A DNA stretch of 64,000 nt from Rhodobacteraceae bacterium UBA6796 (GCA_002452815.1 DKFM01000003.1:62001-126000), one strand, 5' to 3'. Positions 10,452 through 20,759 are shown, numbered from the stretch's first letter. Translations and numbers: made by a program. Notes: generated by a model from the letters alone, not told the origin.

Positions 10452-11826
10452 TGCACCCTCGCGAAGTCGCGCAGCCGGGTGCGCATGGCCCACATGAACA
10501 GCGCCACCAGACCGAAACAGACCACCGTATAGGCCAGCGAATAGGCGGCGCCGACGTTGGAATTCTCGCTCTCGAAGAACTTGTTATAGATCGTCTGGCT
10601 GAACCATTCCGCCTGCAACCCGCGCGAGATGATCCGCGGCACCGAAAACGCCCCCGCCGCCAGCATGAAGGTGGAAATGCAGCCCACCGCGATGCCGGGT
10701 TTCGCATGCGGGATCACCACGCGCCAATGCATCCGCCAGCTTGACGCGCCCAGATCGCGCGCGGCCTCCAGCTGGTTGCGGTCGAGCGTGCTCATGACGT
10801 TGAGCATCGGGAACACCATGAACAGCACATAGGTGTAGGCGATGACCACAAAGACGGTGCCGGGCATGCGGGTGAATTGCACGGGTTCGGCCACCAGCCC
10901 GGCCCACAGCAGAACGGCATTTATCAGCCCCTGATTGTCGATGATCGTGGTCCAGGCGTAGATCCGCATCAACTCGACAATCGCATAGGGAATGACCAGC
11001 CCCAGCATCAGCCAGATCTGCCGGTCGGCGGGGGTTGCCAGCGCGGCCTTGAACGCGATCGGATAGCAGATCAACAGCGCAAGCCCGGTGACCATCACCG
11101 CAAAGAACAAGGTGCGCGTCAGGTTGGTCAGGCCAAGCCGTTCATAGGTCTGGCCGTCAACCTCGAAGCGCAGGCCGAGCAGGCCGTAAAGGCGGTTCGA
11201 CAACGCGGCATCCTCGGCCGCCTTCATCTCGGCCGACAGTGGAATGCGGGTGGCCGAAACCAGAACCCGGAAGTTGTTCAGCGACAGGTTGGATCGCTGC
11301 GCTTCTTCTTGCTGCAACCGGGTGGCCAGCGCCCCGGCCAGATCGCGGATCTCGCTGGCCTGGTCGATCTGCCGTGCGATCGGGTCGGTGTCGACAACCC
11401 GCAGCGGCGGCAGATCGTAGGCTTTGTCCAGCCATGCCTCGTCCGTGTCACGGCTCAGCCGTTGATGGGTGTTGGCCCGGTCGCATTGCAGGATATAGGG
11501 CCGTGTCGCGCTGGCCGAGGCGCCGAAGGACGGCACCGCCATCGTGGGCACCTTCGGCGCGCTGTTCATCGAGGGGATCGCAAGCCCCCCGTTCTGCGCG
11601 GCCGTGGTCGTGTCGCTGTCCAGATAGGTGCTCAGCACCGACAGGCAGGTGACCGCGTCGCCGCGCAGCGTTGCCGCGACCGAACTGTCAAGCTGCCGTT
11701 TGGGCAGGGTCAGCGCGCGTTCCAGAATCGTGCCCTGCGGCAGAACGATCAGCAGCAGCGCCCAGAACCCCACCGCCAGCACGAAGATTGCGGTCAGCAC
11801 CCGGCCGTAACTGTCGATCAGATGTT

Positions 11827-11830
<4 letters not shown>
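10448..11830 (-). CDS. ABC transporter permease, PotB-like, with large periplasmic insertion
   Basis: 460 aa, about 170-180 residues longer than a usual PotB/PhnU permease. Helix 1 (residues 12-32) is followed by a hydrophilic region to about residue 225 (for example residues near CLSVLSTYLDSDTT and RLSRDTDEAWLDKAYDLPPL). The normal five-helix core then resumes at LFFAVMVTGLALLICYPIAF. The EAA loop is EAARDLGASSWRMHWRVVIP. The insert should face the periplasm if topology is standard. Start and stop overlap its neighbours by four bases each, so the insert is not a fusion artefact of operon reading. Confidence 0.85.
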
Positions 11831-12939
<1,109 letters not shown>

Positions 12940-12963
12940 CGTTGTGATCCGTTTCAAGAAATG

Positions 12964-13018
12964 GGCGCGCGACCGGGGCCGCGCGCCGGATTTTGGGGGG
13001 CGCGATGCGTCGCGCCCC
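12964..13018 (-). other. Two intercistronic hairpins between solute-binding protein and ATPase genes
   Basis: Two perfect stems stand back to back: GGCGCGCG at 12964-12971 pairs with 12980-12987, and GGGGCGCGA at 12997-13005 pairs with 13010-13018. In the direction of the operon no U-tract follows, so these are more likely mRNA-stabilising or attenuating structures than full terminators. This is a common way to keep solute-binding protein in excess over the membrane parts. Confidence 0.6.
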
Positions 13019-13027
13019 GGCCTGACA

Positions 13028-14149
13028 TCAGGCGTTGGTGATGATCTCGACCATCTCGTTGCGGATCGGCGCGAAGAACGGGGTGTCGGCCTGCCACCAC
13101 CACATGTTCGACAGCACCGCCTCGGTGTAGACTTCGTTGAACTGCCGCTTGAAGTCTTCGGAGGCGAACTCTGCCGCGCCCGCCACGGCCGAGTTGTAGC
13201 CGGTGTTGTTGGCGAACATGCCGCCCACTTCGGGCTGCAGCATGAAGTTCATGAAGGCCACCGCCTGCTGCGGGTTTTCCGCCTGCTTCAGCATGCCGAA
13301 GCTGTCCAGCCAGGTGATGATGCCCTCTTTCGGCGCGCGATAGACGAAATCGGGGTTCTCGCGGTTCAGCAGCAGGCCGGTGGTGTCCCAGGTCTGGCCG
13401 ATGATACAGCCGGCATCCTTGAAGGCGGCGGTCGCCTCGGTCGCGTTGTTCCAGAAGGCGCCGAAGTTTTCCTTATGCGCCACCATCCATTCGGCAACCT
13501 TGCCCCACACGCGGCGGGCGTCGTCTTCGGATTTGTAGACATCGAGCATCCGGTTCGAAGGCACTTCGCCGGTCGCATCAAGATACAGGCCAACGCCCAT
13601 GATCGCCGATTTCTGGCGGAAGGCGGCCTTGCCCTTGGCCTCGGGGCGGAACATGTCGCCATAGGACAGATCGGCGTCGGCGATATCCAGTTCCTTGCGG
13701 TTCAGCGTGATGCCTTCGGTGCCCCAGTCGAAGGGCAGCAGGATCTGTTCGCCGTTGTGCTGGCCGCCCAGCGTGGCGCTGTCACGCAGGAAGGACGGGA
13801 TCACCGCACCCACGTTCACATCGGCGGGCACGGCGGCGAAATAGCTGTCGCCATTGCCGTCGACATAGCTGGCCGAGTTGGTGATCGACGGGAACACGAT
13901 GTCAAAGCCCTTGCCGCCATTCGCGCGGATCGTCGATTCCGCCTCGTCGTTCGACCCGAAGGTCGTCAGGTCCAGCTTGATGCCGGTGTCGGCTTCGAAT
14001 TTCTCGGCGATATTGGGCTGGATGTAGTCCTGCCAGGCCAGAACCTTGACGCTACCCGACGAGGCCAGCGCATCGGTGGCGCGCAGGATCATCGGCGCGG
14101 CCAGCGCGGTAGAGGTCAGTTTCAGTGCAGTACGACGCGTGATGGACAT
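13028..14149 (-). CDS. Periplasmic solute-binding protein, PotD-like
   Basis: 373-aa secreted protein with a twin-arginine type leader (SITRRTALKLTSTALAA) ending before SSGSVKVLAWQDYI. The mature part has the PotD-class fold: NIAEKFEADTGIKLDL, and a C-terminal EIITNA. The ATG giving MSITRRTALK is preferred over a frame extension 17 codons longer. It is the first gene of a five-gene transporter operon. A Pho-box-like site lies 63 nt upstream and phnM is immediately behind it, so a phosphorus-containing ligand is a reasonable hypothesis. Polyamines, or amino acids, remain possible. Confidence 0.83.
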   Translation of the reverse strand: MSITRRTALKLTSTALAAPMILRATDALASSGSVKVLAWQDYIQPNIAEKFEADTGIKLDLTTFGSNDEAESTIRANGGKGFDIVFPSITNSASYVDGNGDSYFAAVPADVNVGAVIPSFLRDSATLGGQHNGEQILLPFDWGTEGITLNRKELDIADADLSYGDMFRPEAKGKAAFRQKSAIMGVGLYLDATGEVPSNRMLDVYKSEDDARRVWGKVAEWMVAHKENFGAFWNNATEATAAFKDAGCIIGQTWDTTGLLLNRENPDFVYRAPKEGIITWLDSFGMLKQAENPQQAVAFMNFMLQPEVGGMFANNTGYNSAVAGAAEFASEDFKRQFNEVYTEAVLSNMWWWQADTPFFAPIRNEMVEIITNA

Positions 14150-14211
14150 GGTGTTCCCTTTGGAAAATGCGCCGTTTGGCGGCGCGATGCCCGAGCCCAT
14201 AGCAGCCGTGC

Positions 14212-14229
14212 CTGACGGTTTTTTGACCG
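14212..14229 (-). promoter_or_regulatory. Pho-box-like site upstream of PotD-like gene
   Basis: Minus-strand CGGTCAAAAAACCGTCAG matches 14 of 18 Pho-box positions, including the A-rich spacer and the CGTCA second half. It lies 63 nt upstream of the solute-binding gene, within the 123-bp gap after phnM. Confidence 0.55.
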
Positions 14230-14272
14230 GTTGGTTACGATTGTGTAACGCCGTGCCACTGCCGCCGGGCGC

Positions 14273-15415
14273 TCAGCCGACGCGCGCGCCCTGCACCCAG
14301 ACGCCGCGAATTGCACCGGCGCCATTGATCCGCCGCACCCGGATCACATCGGCCCGCGCGCCGATTTCCAGCGTGCCGCGGTCGGTCAGGCCCACCGCGC
14401 GGGCGGGGGCGCGGGTGACGGTGGCGATGCCCCGCGGCAGGTCCGCCCACAGATCGCCCAGCATCAGTGCCGCCGACAACAGCGCCGAGGGCACATAATC
14501 CGACGAGATGATGTCAAGGTATCCCGCCCGCGCCAGATCATGCGCCGCGACATTGCCCGAATGCGACCCGCCCCGGATCAGGTTCGGCGCGCCCATCATC
14601 ACCGCGATATGATGCGCGTGGCAGGCCTGCGCGGCCTCGAGTGTGGTCGGGAATTCGGCGAAATGCACGCCATGCGCGGCCGAGCGCGCGACCTGTTCGG
14701 CGGTGGTGTCGTCATGGCTGGCCAGCACCGCGCCAAAGCGTCCGGCGGCGGCGACAGTGGCGGCCTCGTGCGCGGCGCCCAGCCGGTTTTTCAGCGCGAC
14801 CTGCTGCGCGACATGGGTTTCAAACTCGTCATGGCTCAGCCCGTGCTTGCCGCAGACATAATCGCGCAGCTTGGTCACGTCGCGGAACTGCCGCTCGCCC
14901 GGGGTGTGATCCATCAGACTGACGATGCCGACGCGATCCTCGGGGCCGAATTTCGCCAGTTCCTCGATCAGCGTTTCCGAGCAGGTCTCGGCGCGCAGAT
15001 GCAGATAATGGCTGATCCGCAGCGCCCCTTCGGCCCGCAGGCCAAGGATTTCATCGGCCAGCGCGCGGGCATATTCGCCGTAATTCGCACGACCGTTCGA
15101 CACGACCGACCCCACCCGCAGCGCGTCGAACACCGTGGTGATCCCGACCGAGCACAGTTCCGCATCATGCGCGATGATCGCCGCGGCATGGGGCCAGTCG
15201 ACCTTGGGGCGCGGCTCGATATGACGTTCCAGGTTGTCGGTGTGCAACTCGATCAGGCCGGGCATCACCAGATCGCCGCCGCAGTCGATGGCCCCGGCAG
15301 GCACCGCATCGCCCGGCTCGATCGCGGCAATCCGGCCATCGGCCAGATGCAGCGATCCGGTGAAGCACTGTTCGGGCAGAACGAGCATGGCATTGGCGAG
15401 GATGGTTTCGGTCAT
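14273..15415 (-). CDS. phnM: Ribose-1-phosphonate 5-triphosphate diphosphatase PhnM
   Basis: 380-aa amidohydrolase-fold enzyme that removes pyrophosphate from alpha-D-ribose 1-alkylphosphonate 5-triphosphate before C-P bond cleavage. Metal-site motifs include MPGLIELHTDNLERH near residues 50-65, SLMDHTPGERQF, and LASHDDTT. The family-specific SSDYVPSALLSAALML stretch is present near the C-terminus. The start MTETILANAML follows a frame extension that I rejected because it crosses the divergent promoter region. It is separated from the other core phn genes by the DUF1045 gene on the opposite strand and has its own Pho-box-like site 58 nt upstream. Confidence 0.93.
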   Translation of the reverse strand: MTETILANAMLVLPEQCFTGSLHLADGRIAAIEPGDAVPAGAIDCGGDLVMPGLIELHTDNLERHIEPRPKVDWPHAAAIIAHDAELCSVGITTVFDALRVGSVVSNGRANYGEYARALADEILGLRAEGALRISHYLHLRAETCSETLIEELAKFGPEDRVGIVSLMDHTPGERQFRDVTKLRDYVCGKHGLSHDEFETHVAQQVALKNRLGAAHEAATVAAAGRFGAVLASHDDTTAEQVARSAAHGVHFAEFPTTLEAAQACHAHHIAVMMGAPNLIRGGSHSGNVAAHDLARAGYLDIISSDYVPSALLSAALMLGDLWADLPRGIATVTRAPARAVGLTDRGTLEIGARADVIRVRRINGAGAIRGVWVQGARVG

Positions 15416-15472
15416 GGGATCAGGCCTTGGATTGACGAAAGGAGCGACAGGGGCGCTTATTGCGCGGGATGT

Positions 15473-15490
15473 GTCACACTCAGGTGACAA
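15473..15490 (-). promoter_or_regulatory. Pho-box-like site between phnM and the DUF1045 gene
   Basis: Minus-strand TTGTCACCTGAGTGTGAC has 13 of 18 matches, 58 nt upstream of phnM. It overlaps a perfect 6-bp inverted repeat TGTCAC/GTGACA (15472-15477 and 15484-15489), so it could serve both divergent genes. Confidence 0.5.
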
Positions 15491-15510
15491 TAGGGCGCGA
15501 TAGCGGGCGC

Positions 15511-16191
15511 ATGGAACAGATGAAACGATACGCGATTTACTTTGCGCCGCCCGCAGGCCCGCTGATGCAGGCCGCGGCGGACTGGTTGGGGTGGGATGTC
15601 GAAGGCGGCCGCACCGTGCCGCAGCCGCCGATTGCCGGGCTGGCCGATGCCACCGCCGCGCCGCGCAAATACGGGTTTCACGCAACGCTGAAGGCCCCGT
15701 TCCGGCTGGCCGAGGGGGTGCAGCCCGACGATCTGGCCGAGGCTATGGCCGCCCAGGCCGCGCATCTTGCGCCGGTCACGCTGGACGGTTTGCGGATCGA
15801 CGTGCTGGCCGGGCGGTTCCTGGCCCTGCGCCCCGAGGGGGACGAGACCGCCCTGCGCGACCTTTGCGCCGAGGTGGTGACCCGGTTCGAGCCGTTCCGT
15901 GCGCTGCTGACGACCGAGGAAATCGCGCGTCGCAATCTCTCGGGTCTCAGCCCGCGCCAGCAGGAGCTGACCGCGCGCTTCGGCTATCCCTATGTTCTGG
16001 AAGAATTCCGCTTTCACATGACGCTGACGGGCGATCTGCCCGCACCGGACCTTGCGCGTTTCGCGGCCGAGGCCGAGGCGTGGTTCGGCCCGCATCTGAC
16101 CCGGCCGTTTCCGATCGGGCAGATCTGCCTGTATGGCGAGGATCAGGCCGGGCGTTTCCATCTGCTGTCCCGTCACACGCTTTCGGGCTGA
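15511..16191 (+). CDS. DUF1045 phosphonate-metabolism protein (2H phosphoesterase-like)
   Basis: 226-aa cytoplasmic protein of the DUF1045 family, always found beside C-P lyase genes. Two H-x-T motifs, H57 in YGFHATLKAPF and H169 in FRFHMTLTG, are the signature of the 2H phosphoesterase superfamily, which opens cyclic phosphates. That chemistry fits the step normally done by PhnP, which is missing here. The ATG giving MEQMKRYAIYF was chosen; the second Met three codons on is equally possible. It is divergent from phnM and overlaps the phnN stop tail-to-tail by 19 bases. Confidence 0.85.
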   Translation: MEQMKRYAIYFAPPAGPLMQAAADWLGWDVEGGRTVPQPPIAGLADATAAPRKYGFHATLKAPFRLAEGVQPDDLAEAMAAQAAHLAPVTLDGLRIDVLAGRFLALRPEGDETALRDLCAEVVTRFEPFRALLTTEEIARRNLSGLSPRQQELTARFGYPYVLEEFRFHMTLTGDLPAPDLARFAAEAEAWFGPHLTRPFPIGQICLYGEDQAGRFHLLSRHTLSG

Positions 16192-16715
16192 AGCAGCCGT
16201 GCAAGGCGGCGCGCGCCGTCCTCGGGGGTGGTGTCGTTCATCACCCACTGTGCAACCACGCCCTTTGGCAGTTTGAAGTCGGCCCTGTCCAGCCGGGCGC
16301 GGATGTCCTCGGCCGTTTCGCGGCCCCGGGCGATCAGCCGGTCGGCCAGCACCGCAGGCGGGGCCGTGACGACGATCACCGCCATTTGCGGGAAGGCGGC
16401 AAGGCATTGCGGCAAGGCCCGGCGCGATCCGTTGAAGATCACCGTCTGACCGGCATCGGTGCGCGCGATTTCACTGTGCGCGATGCCGTAGTGCAGACCA
16501 TGCGCCGCCCAGTGCAGCGCAAATTCCCCCGCCGCCTGACGGCGCAGGAAGTCATCCTCGCTCACGCTTTCGAACGGTTCCGAACTGGCCGGGGGGCGGG
16601 TGATCGTGCGGCGCGCCCAATGCAGGCGCGGGTCGGCGGCCAATGCAAGCCGCAGCAGCGTGTCCTTGCCCGCCCCCGAAGGGCCGACGATGGCGATCAG
16701 ACGTCCCTTGGTCAT
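16173..16715 (-). CDS. phnN: Ribose 1,5-bisphosphate phosphokinase PhnN
   Basis: 180-aa P-loop kinase that makes PRPP from ribose 1,5-bisphosphate and ATP, the exit step of the C-P lyase pathway. Walker A is GPSGAGKDTLL near residues 10-20. The guanylate-kinase-like segment RRTITRPPASSEPFESVS follows. It starts exactly at the phnL stop (TGATG). It is the last gene of the phnG-to-phnN run. Confidence 0.92.
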   Translation of the reverse strand: MTKGRLIAIVGPSGAGKDTLLRLALAADPRLHWARRTITRPPASSEPFESVSEDDFLRRQAAGEFALHWAAHGLHYGIAHSEIARTDAGQTVIFNGSRRALPQCLAAFPQMAVIVVTAPPAVLADRLIARGRETAEDIRARLDRADFKLPKGVVAQWVMNDTTPEDGARRLARLLQPESV

Positions 16716-17398
16716 CAGGCGGCCCTTTGCGGTGTGAAATGCGTCACGTCGATCTCGCGGTCGCACAGCCGGGCGCGGGCGGCTTCGTCGTGGAAAATGC
16801 CGACGATCGCCGCGCCGCGCGCCTTCGCGGCCTCGATCAGGCCCAGCACCACCTCGCGGTTGGCGCCATCCAGCGAGGCGGTCGGTTCATCCAGCAACAG
16901 CGCCGGGTAGTCATGCGCAAAGCCGCGGGCGATGTTCACCCGCTGCTGTTCGCCGCCCGAAAAGGTGGTGGGCGACAGATCCCACAGCCGCGCGGGGATG
17001 TTCAGCTGGCGCAGCAGATCCTCGGCGCGGGCCAGCGCGGCCTCGGGCGCGACGCCGAGGGCCAGCAGCGGCTCGGCCACCACGGTGCGGGTCGGCACCC
17101 GGGGCACCACGCGCAGGAACTGGCTGACATAGCCCAGCGTATCGCGGCGCAGCGCGATGATCTCGCGCGGGGTGGCGCGGGTGACATCCAGCCCGCCGAC
17201 CCGGATCGTGCCCGAGGCCGCCAGATAATTGCCCCAGATCATCCGCATCAGCGTGGATTTCCCGGCCCCCGACTGCCCGGTCAGCGCCACGCATTCGCCC
17301 GGGCCCACGCGCAGATGCGCCCCCGCCATCACCGGAATGACCGCGCTGCCCTGATTGTGCAGGGTGAAGCTTTTGCAAAGGTTTTCGATCTCGATCAT
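16715..17398 (-). CDS. phnL: C-P lyase system ATPase PhnL
   Basis: 227-aa ABC-type ATPase without membrane partner; with PhnG, PhnH and PhnI it supports formation of ribose 1-alkylphosphonate 5-triphosphate. Motifs: Walker A GQSGAGKSTLMRMIWGNY, signature FSGGEQQRVNIARGF, Walker B ALLLDEPTASLD. The sequence MIRGNY/MIWGNY after the P-loop is characteristic of PhnL. The start MIEIENLCKSF lies five bases after the phnK stop. Confidence 0.92.
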   Translation of the reverse strand: MIEIENLCKSFTLHNQGSAVIPVMAGAHLRVGPGECVALTGQSGAGKSTLMRMIWGNYLAASGTIRVGGLDVTRATPREIIALRRDTLGYVSQFLRVVPRVPTRTVVAEPLLALGVAPEAALARAEDLLRQLNIPARLWDLSPTTFSGGEQQRVNIARGFAHDYPALLLDEPTASLDGANREVVLGLIEAAKARGAAIVGIFHDEAARARLCDREIDVTHFTPQRAA

Positions 17399-17402
17399 CG
17401 GG

Positions 17403-18227
17403 TCAGACCTGCAGGACAGAGGAAACAAGAAGCTGGGTATAGGCGGCCTGCGGATCGTCCAGCACCTGATCGGTCAGCCCCTGTTCGATCACCCGGCCAT
17501 CCTTCATCACCATCAGCCGATGCGCCAGCAGTCGCGCGACCGCCAGATCGTGGGTCACGATGATGACTGCCAGCCCCATGTCGCGCACCAGCCCGCGCAA
17601 CAGGTCCAGCAGTCGCGCCTGCACGCTGACATCCAGCCCGCCGGTCGGTTCATCCATGAACACCAGCCGCGGTCCAGTCACCAGGTTGCGCGCGATCTGC
17701 AGCCGCTGCTGCATGCCGCCGGAAAACTGCCGCGGGCGGTCGTCGATGCGCGCGGCATCGATCTCGACCCGGCCCAGCCAATCGGCGGCGGTTTCGCGGA
17801 TCGCGCCAAAGTTGCGCGCCCCCACCGCCATCAGCCGTTCGCCCACATTGCCGCCTGCGCTGACACCCATGCGCAGCCCGTCGCGCGGGTTCTGATGCAC
17901 GAAGGCCCAGTCGGTGCGGCCCAGCAGGCGGCGTTCGGGTTCGGCCATGGCGACGGTGTCGCGCGGCCCCTCGCGGGTTTCGAAAATCACCTGCCCCCGA
18001 TCCGGGGTCAGATGCCCGGCCAGGCACGACAGCAGCGTGGACTTGCCCGATCCGCTTTCGCCGACGATGCCCAGCACTTCACCCGGCCACAGATCGAAGC
18101 TGACATCGGCACAGCCGGTCCGCGCGCCGTAGAACTTGCTCAGCCCCGCAACCCGCAACAGCGGCCCGTCGCCGGGGGCGCGGATCTGCCGGTTCTCCTT
18201 GGATGAAATACTCAAAGCTCCCTCCAT
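17403..18227 (-). CDS. phnK: C-P lyase system ATPase PhnK
   Basis: 274-aa ABC ATPase that docks on the PhnGHIJ core. Motifs: Walker A GESGSGKSTLLS, signature FSGGMQQRLQIARNL, Walker B LVFMDEPTGGLD. The family-typical FDLWPGEVLGIVGESG is present. About 20 extra residues (MEGALSISSKENRQIRAPGD) precede the normal N-terminus. Their DNA (minus strand GAGTATTTCATCCAAGGAGA) resembles the palindromic repeat at 22629-22703, so the extension seems repeat-derived. The ATG overlaps the phnJ stop (TGATG), which favours this start. Confidence 0.92.
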   Translation of the reverse strand: MEGALSISSKENRQIRAPGDGPLLRVAGLSKFYGARTGCADVSFDLWPGEVLGIVGESGSGKSTLLSCLAGHLTPDRGQVIFETREGPRDTVAMAEPERRLLGRTDWAFVHQNPRDGLRMGVSAGGNVGERLMAVGARNFGAIRETAADWLGRVEIDAARIDDRPRQFSGGMQQRLQIARNLVTGPRLVFMDEPTGGLDVSVQARLLDLLRGLVRDMGLAVIIVTHDLAVARLLAHRLMVMKDGRVIEQGLTDQVLDDPQAAYTQLLVSSVLQV

Positions 18228-19108
18228 CACCGGGCCTCCTCGGGCGAGAGGCGCCCGCGATGGCCCGCATTCCGGCGCGTTTCGCAATAATCGGTGTCGG
18301 AACAGACGAACATCCGGCTGCCCTGATCGTCGGTAATCACCTCGTCCAGATAACTGCCCGAGGCGCCGCACAGATCGCAGTCATGGTTGGCCTTGCTGGG
18401 TTCGAACGGGTAGTCCTCGAAATCCAGGCTGCGCACGGCGGTATAGGGCGGCAGCGCATAGATGCGTTGCTCGCGCCCGGCGCCGAACAGCTGGATCGCA
18501 GGGTTTCCGCCCAGCTTGGGGTTGTCGAATTTCGGAATAGGCGAAGGGTCCATGACATAGCGACCCTCGACCTCGACCGGATAGGCATAGGATGTGGCAA
18601 TCGCCCCGTGCCGCGCGATGTCTTCATACAGCTTCACATGCATCAGCCCGTAGTCGGCCAGCGCATGCATCCGCCGGGTTTCGGATTCACGCGGTTCCAG
18701 AAAGCGCAGGGGCTCGGGGATCGGCACCTGATAGACAAGGATCTGCCCCTCGGTCAGCGGTGTTTCCGGGATCCGGTGGCGGGTCTGGATGACGCTGGCC
18801 TCGGTCGTCTTTTCGGTCGCCTCCACCCCCGCGGTGCGTTGGAAGAACCGGCGGATCGAGACCGCGTTGGTCGTGTCATCGGCGCCCTGGTCGATCACCT
18901 TCAGCCGGTCTTCGGGCACCAGACAGGCCGCCGTTACCTGCACCCCGCCAGTGCCCCAGCCATAGGGCATCGGCATCTCGCGGCTGGCAAAGGGCACCTG
19001 ATAGCCGGGCACGGCGATGCCCTTCAGGATCGCACGGCGGATCATCCGTTTGGTCTGTTCGTCCAGATAGGCGAAATTGTAATCGGGGTCGTGATGGGGG
19101 GCGTTCAT
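18227..19108 (-). CDS. phnJ: Carbon-phosphorus lyase PhnJ (radical SAM)
   Basis: 293-aa catalytic subunit that cleaves the C-P bond of ribose 1-alkylphosphonate 5-phosphate by radical SAM chemistry, giving the alkane and 5-phosphoribosyl 1,2-cyclic phosphate. The unusual cluster motif C-x2-C-x21-C-x5-C is exact: C244, C247, C269 and C275, the last being the thiyl-radical cysteine. The N-terminal NFAYLDEQTKRMIRRAILK is typical. The gene overlaps phnI by four bases. Confidence 0.96.
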   Translation of the reverse strand: MNAPHHDPDYNFAYLDEQTKRMIRRAILKGIAVPGYQVPFASREMPMPYGWGTGGVQVTAACLVPEDRLKVIDQGADDTTNAVSIRRFFQRTAGVEATEKTTEASVIQTRHRIPETPLTEGQILVYQVPIPEPLRFLEPRESETRRMHALADYGLMHVKLYEDIARHGAIATSYAYPVEVEGRYVMDPSPIPKFDNPKLGGNPAIQLFGAGREQRIYALPPYTAVRSLDFEDYPFEPSKANHDCDLCGASGSYLDEVITDDQGSRMFVCSDTDYCETRRNAGHRGRLSPEEAR

Positions 19109-20196
19109 TCGGCGGCCTCCTGATGTGCGGCGGTGGCCTGCGCCTCGGCCCGCAGGCGGCGGATCAGTTCCAGTTCGGACTGGAAGTCGACGTAATGCGG
19201 CAGCTTGATATGCTCCAAAAACCCCGTCGCCTGGATGTTGTCGCAGTGATACAGCACGAATTCCTCGTCCTGCGCGGGGGCGCCGGTGTCTTCCTCGCCC
19301 AGTTCTTTCCAGCGCAGCGCCCGGTCCACCAGACTCATCGAAATCGCCTTGCGTTCCGATTGCCCGAAGACCAGCCCGTAGCCGCGGGTGAACTGCGGCG
19401 GTTCGGTTTTCGATCCGGTGAACTGGTTCACGGTCTCGCATTCGGTCAGCTCGACCTCGCCGATTTCAACGGCAAAGCCCAGCTCGGGGATGTCCATTTC
19501 CACCGCCACGGTGCCGATCCGCAATTCGCCCACGAAGGCATGGGTCCGGCCATAGCCGCGCTGCGTGGAATAGGCCATCGACAGCACGAACCCCTCGTCG
19601 CCCCGGGTCAGCGCCTGCAACCGCAGCGGCCGCGTGGCGGGCAGTTCCAGCGGCGCGCGGGTCAGATCGGGGGGCGTGCTGTCATGGCGCGGCTGCGGCT
19701 CCATCAGCCCGTCGCGGTCCAGCAGTTGCAGGATGTGGGGGGCGGGTTCGGGCGCCGCGTCACGTGTCTGGGCCTGCGATGCTGCGCCCTCGGCCATCAG
19801 TTTGAAATCCAGAAGACGGTGCGTGTAATCGAAGGTCGGACCCAGAACCTGCCCGCCCGGCGCATCCTTGAAGGTCGCACTGATCCGCCGGATCAGCGCC
19901 ATCTTGTCGGTCTCGACCGGGACCGAGCCACCGAAACGCGGCAGCGTGGTGCGATAGGCGCGGATCAGGAACACCGCCTCGATCAGATCGCCGCGCGCCT
20001 GCTTGATCGCCAGCGCCGCCAGATCGGGATCGTAGAGCGAGCCCTCGGCCATCACCCGGTTCACCGCCAGCGCCATCTGTTCGCGGATCTGCGCGATGCT
20101 CAGTTCCGGCACCTCGGGGTTGCCGCGGCGTTCCTCGGCCAGCCAGTCATGCGCGGCTTCAATGGCGCGTTCGCCACCTTTCACGGCCACATACAT
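19105..20196 (-). CDS. phnI: C-P lyase core subunit PhnI
   Basis: 363-aa core subunit; the family has nucleosidase activity and, with PhnG, PhnH and PhnL, attaches the phosphonate to C1 of the ATP ribose. Recognised by MYVAVKGGERAIEAAHDWLA at the N-terminus, RFGGSVPVETDKM in the middle and FLEHIKLPHYVDFQSEL near the end. Length is normal. It begins right at the phnH stop codon. Confidence 0.95.
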   Translation of the reverse strand: MYVAVKGGERAIEAAHDWLAEERRGNPEVPELSIAQIREQMALAVNRVMAEGSLYDPDLAALAIKQARGDLIEAVFLIRAYRTTLPRFGGSVPVETDKMALIRRISATFKDAPGGQVLGPTFDYTHRLLDFKLMAEGAASQAQTRDAAPEPAPHILQLLDRDGLMEPQPRHDSTPPDLTRAPLELPATRPLRLQALTRGDEGFVLSMAYSTQRGYGRTHAFVGELRIGTVAVEMDIPELGFAVEIGEVELTECETVNQFTGSKTEPPQFTRGYGLVFGQSERKAISMSLVDRALRWKELGEEDTGAPAQDEEFVLYHCDNIQATGFLEHIKLPHYVDFQSELELIRRLRAEAQATAAHQEAAE

Positions 20197-20759
20197 CAGA
20201 GCGCCTCCACTCGGGTGCTGCGGGGCAGGCCCAGAACCTGATCGCCGCAGGTGAAATAGAAATCCAGACCCAGCGGGAACAGGCTGCGGTTGGATTGAAA
20301 GAACGCGGTTTCGGGCAGGCGCGCGGTCGTCTGCGTTGCGATGCCGGGGCCGGTCAGGCGGGCATTGGCCGGGGCCAGCGCGTCGGTTTCCACGATCACG
20401 CTGGCGGCGCGGTCGGGATATTCGGCCGTGCCAGCGGACAGGCGTGAAAGCGGCAGCTCAGCCCAGTGCCCCAGTGCGAACACCGCCTCTTCGGGCGTGA
20501 CAAACGGCGCACCGGTGTGAAACGTGATCCAGCCGCGGATTTCGGCAGTGTCATGCAGCGGCGCCAGGTAAACAGGCGTCGTCTGATCGGCCAGCGTCAG
20601 CAGCAATGCACCCGCCGCGGGCGACAGCGGCGCGGGGGGCGTGGCGCCCGCCAGCGTGCCGATCTGGCCGGGCCGGGCCAATGCCTCCAGCACGGTGCGA
20701 AAGGCGCGGGCGGATTGGGTCGGCGCGTCGGTAAAGCCACCGGTCAGATGCGTGCTCAT
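20196..20759 (-). CDS. phnH: C-P lyase core subunit PhnH
   Basis: 187-aa subunit of the PhnGHIJ complex. Family features are the N-terminal GGFTDAPTQSARAFRTVLEA, and the near C-terminal GLDFYFTCGDQVLGLPRST. The ATG overlapping the phnG stop (TGATG) is preferred to a TTG one codon upstream. It contains no catalytic motif of its own, as expected. Confidence 0.94.
   Translation of the reverse strand: MSTHLTGGFTDAPTQSARAFRTVLEALARPGQIGTLAGATPPAPLSPAAGALLLTLADQTTPVYLAPLHDTAEIRGWITFHTGAPFVTPEEAVFALGHWAELPLSRLSAGTAEYPDRAASVIVETDALAPANARLTGPGIATQTTARLPETAFFQSNRSLFPLGLDFYFTCGDQVLGLPRSTRVEAL

Noticed and set aside
14233..14250. GTTAC/GTAAC palindrome upstream of the PotD-like gene as an ECF promoter
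   Set aside because: No CACGAA follows at 15 bases on either strand, so it does not fit the motif of the bufferin cluster.
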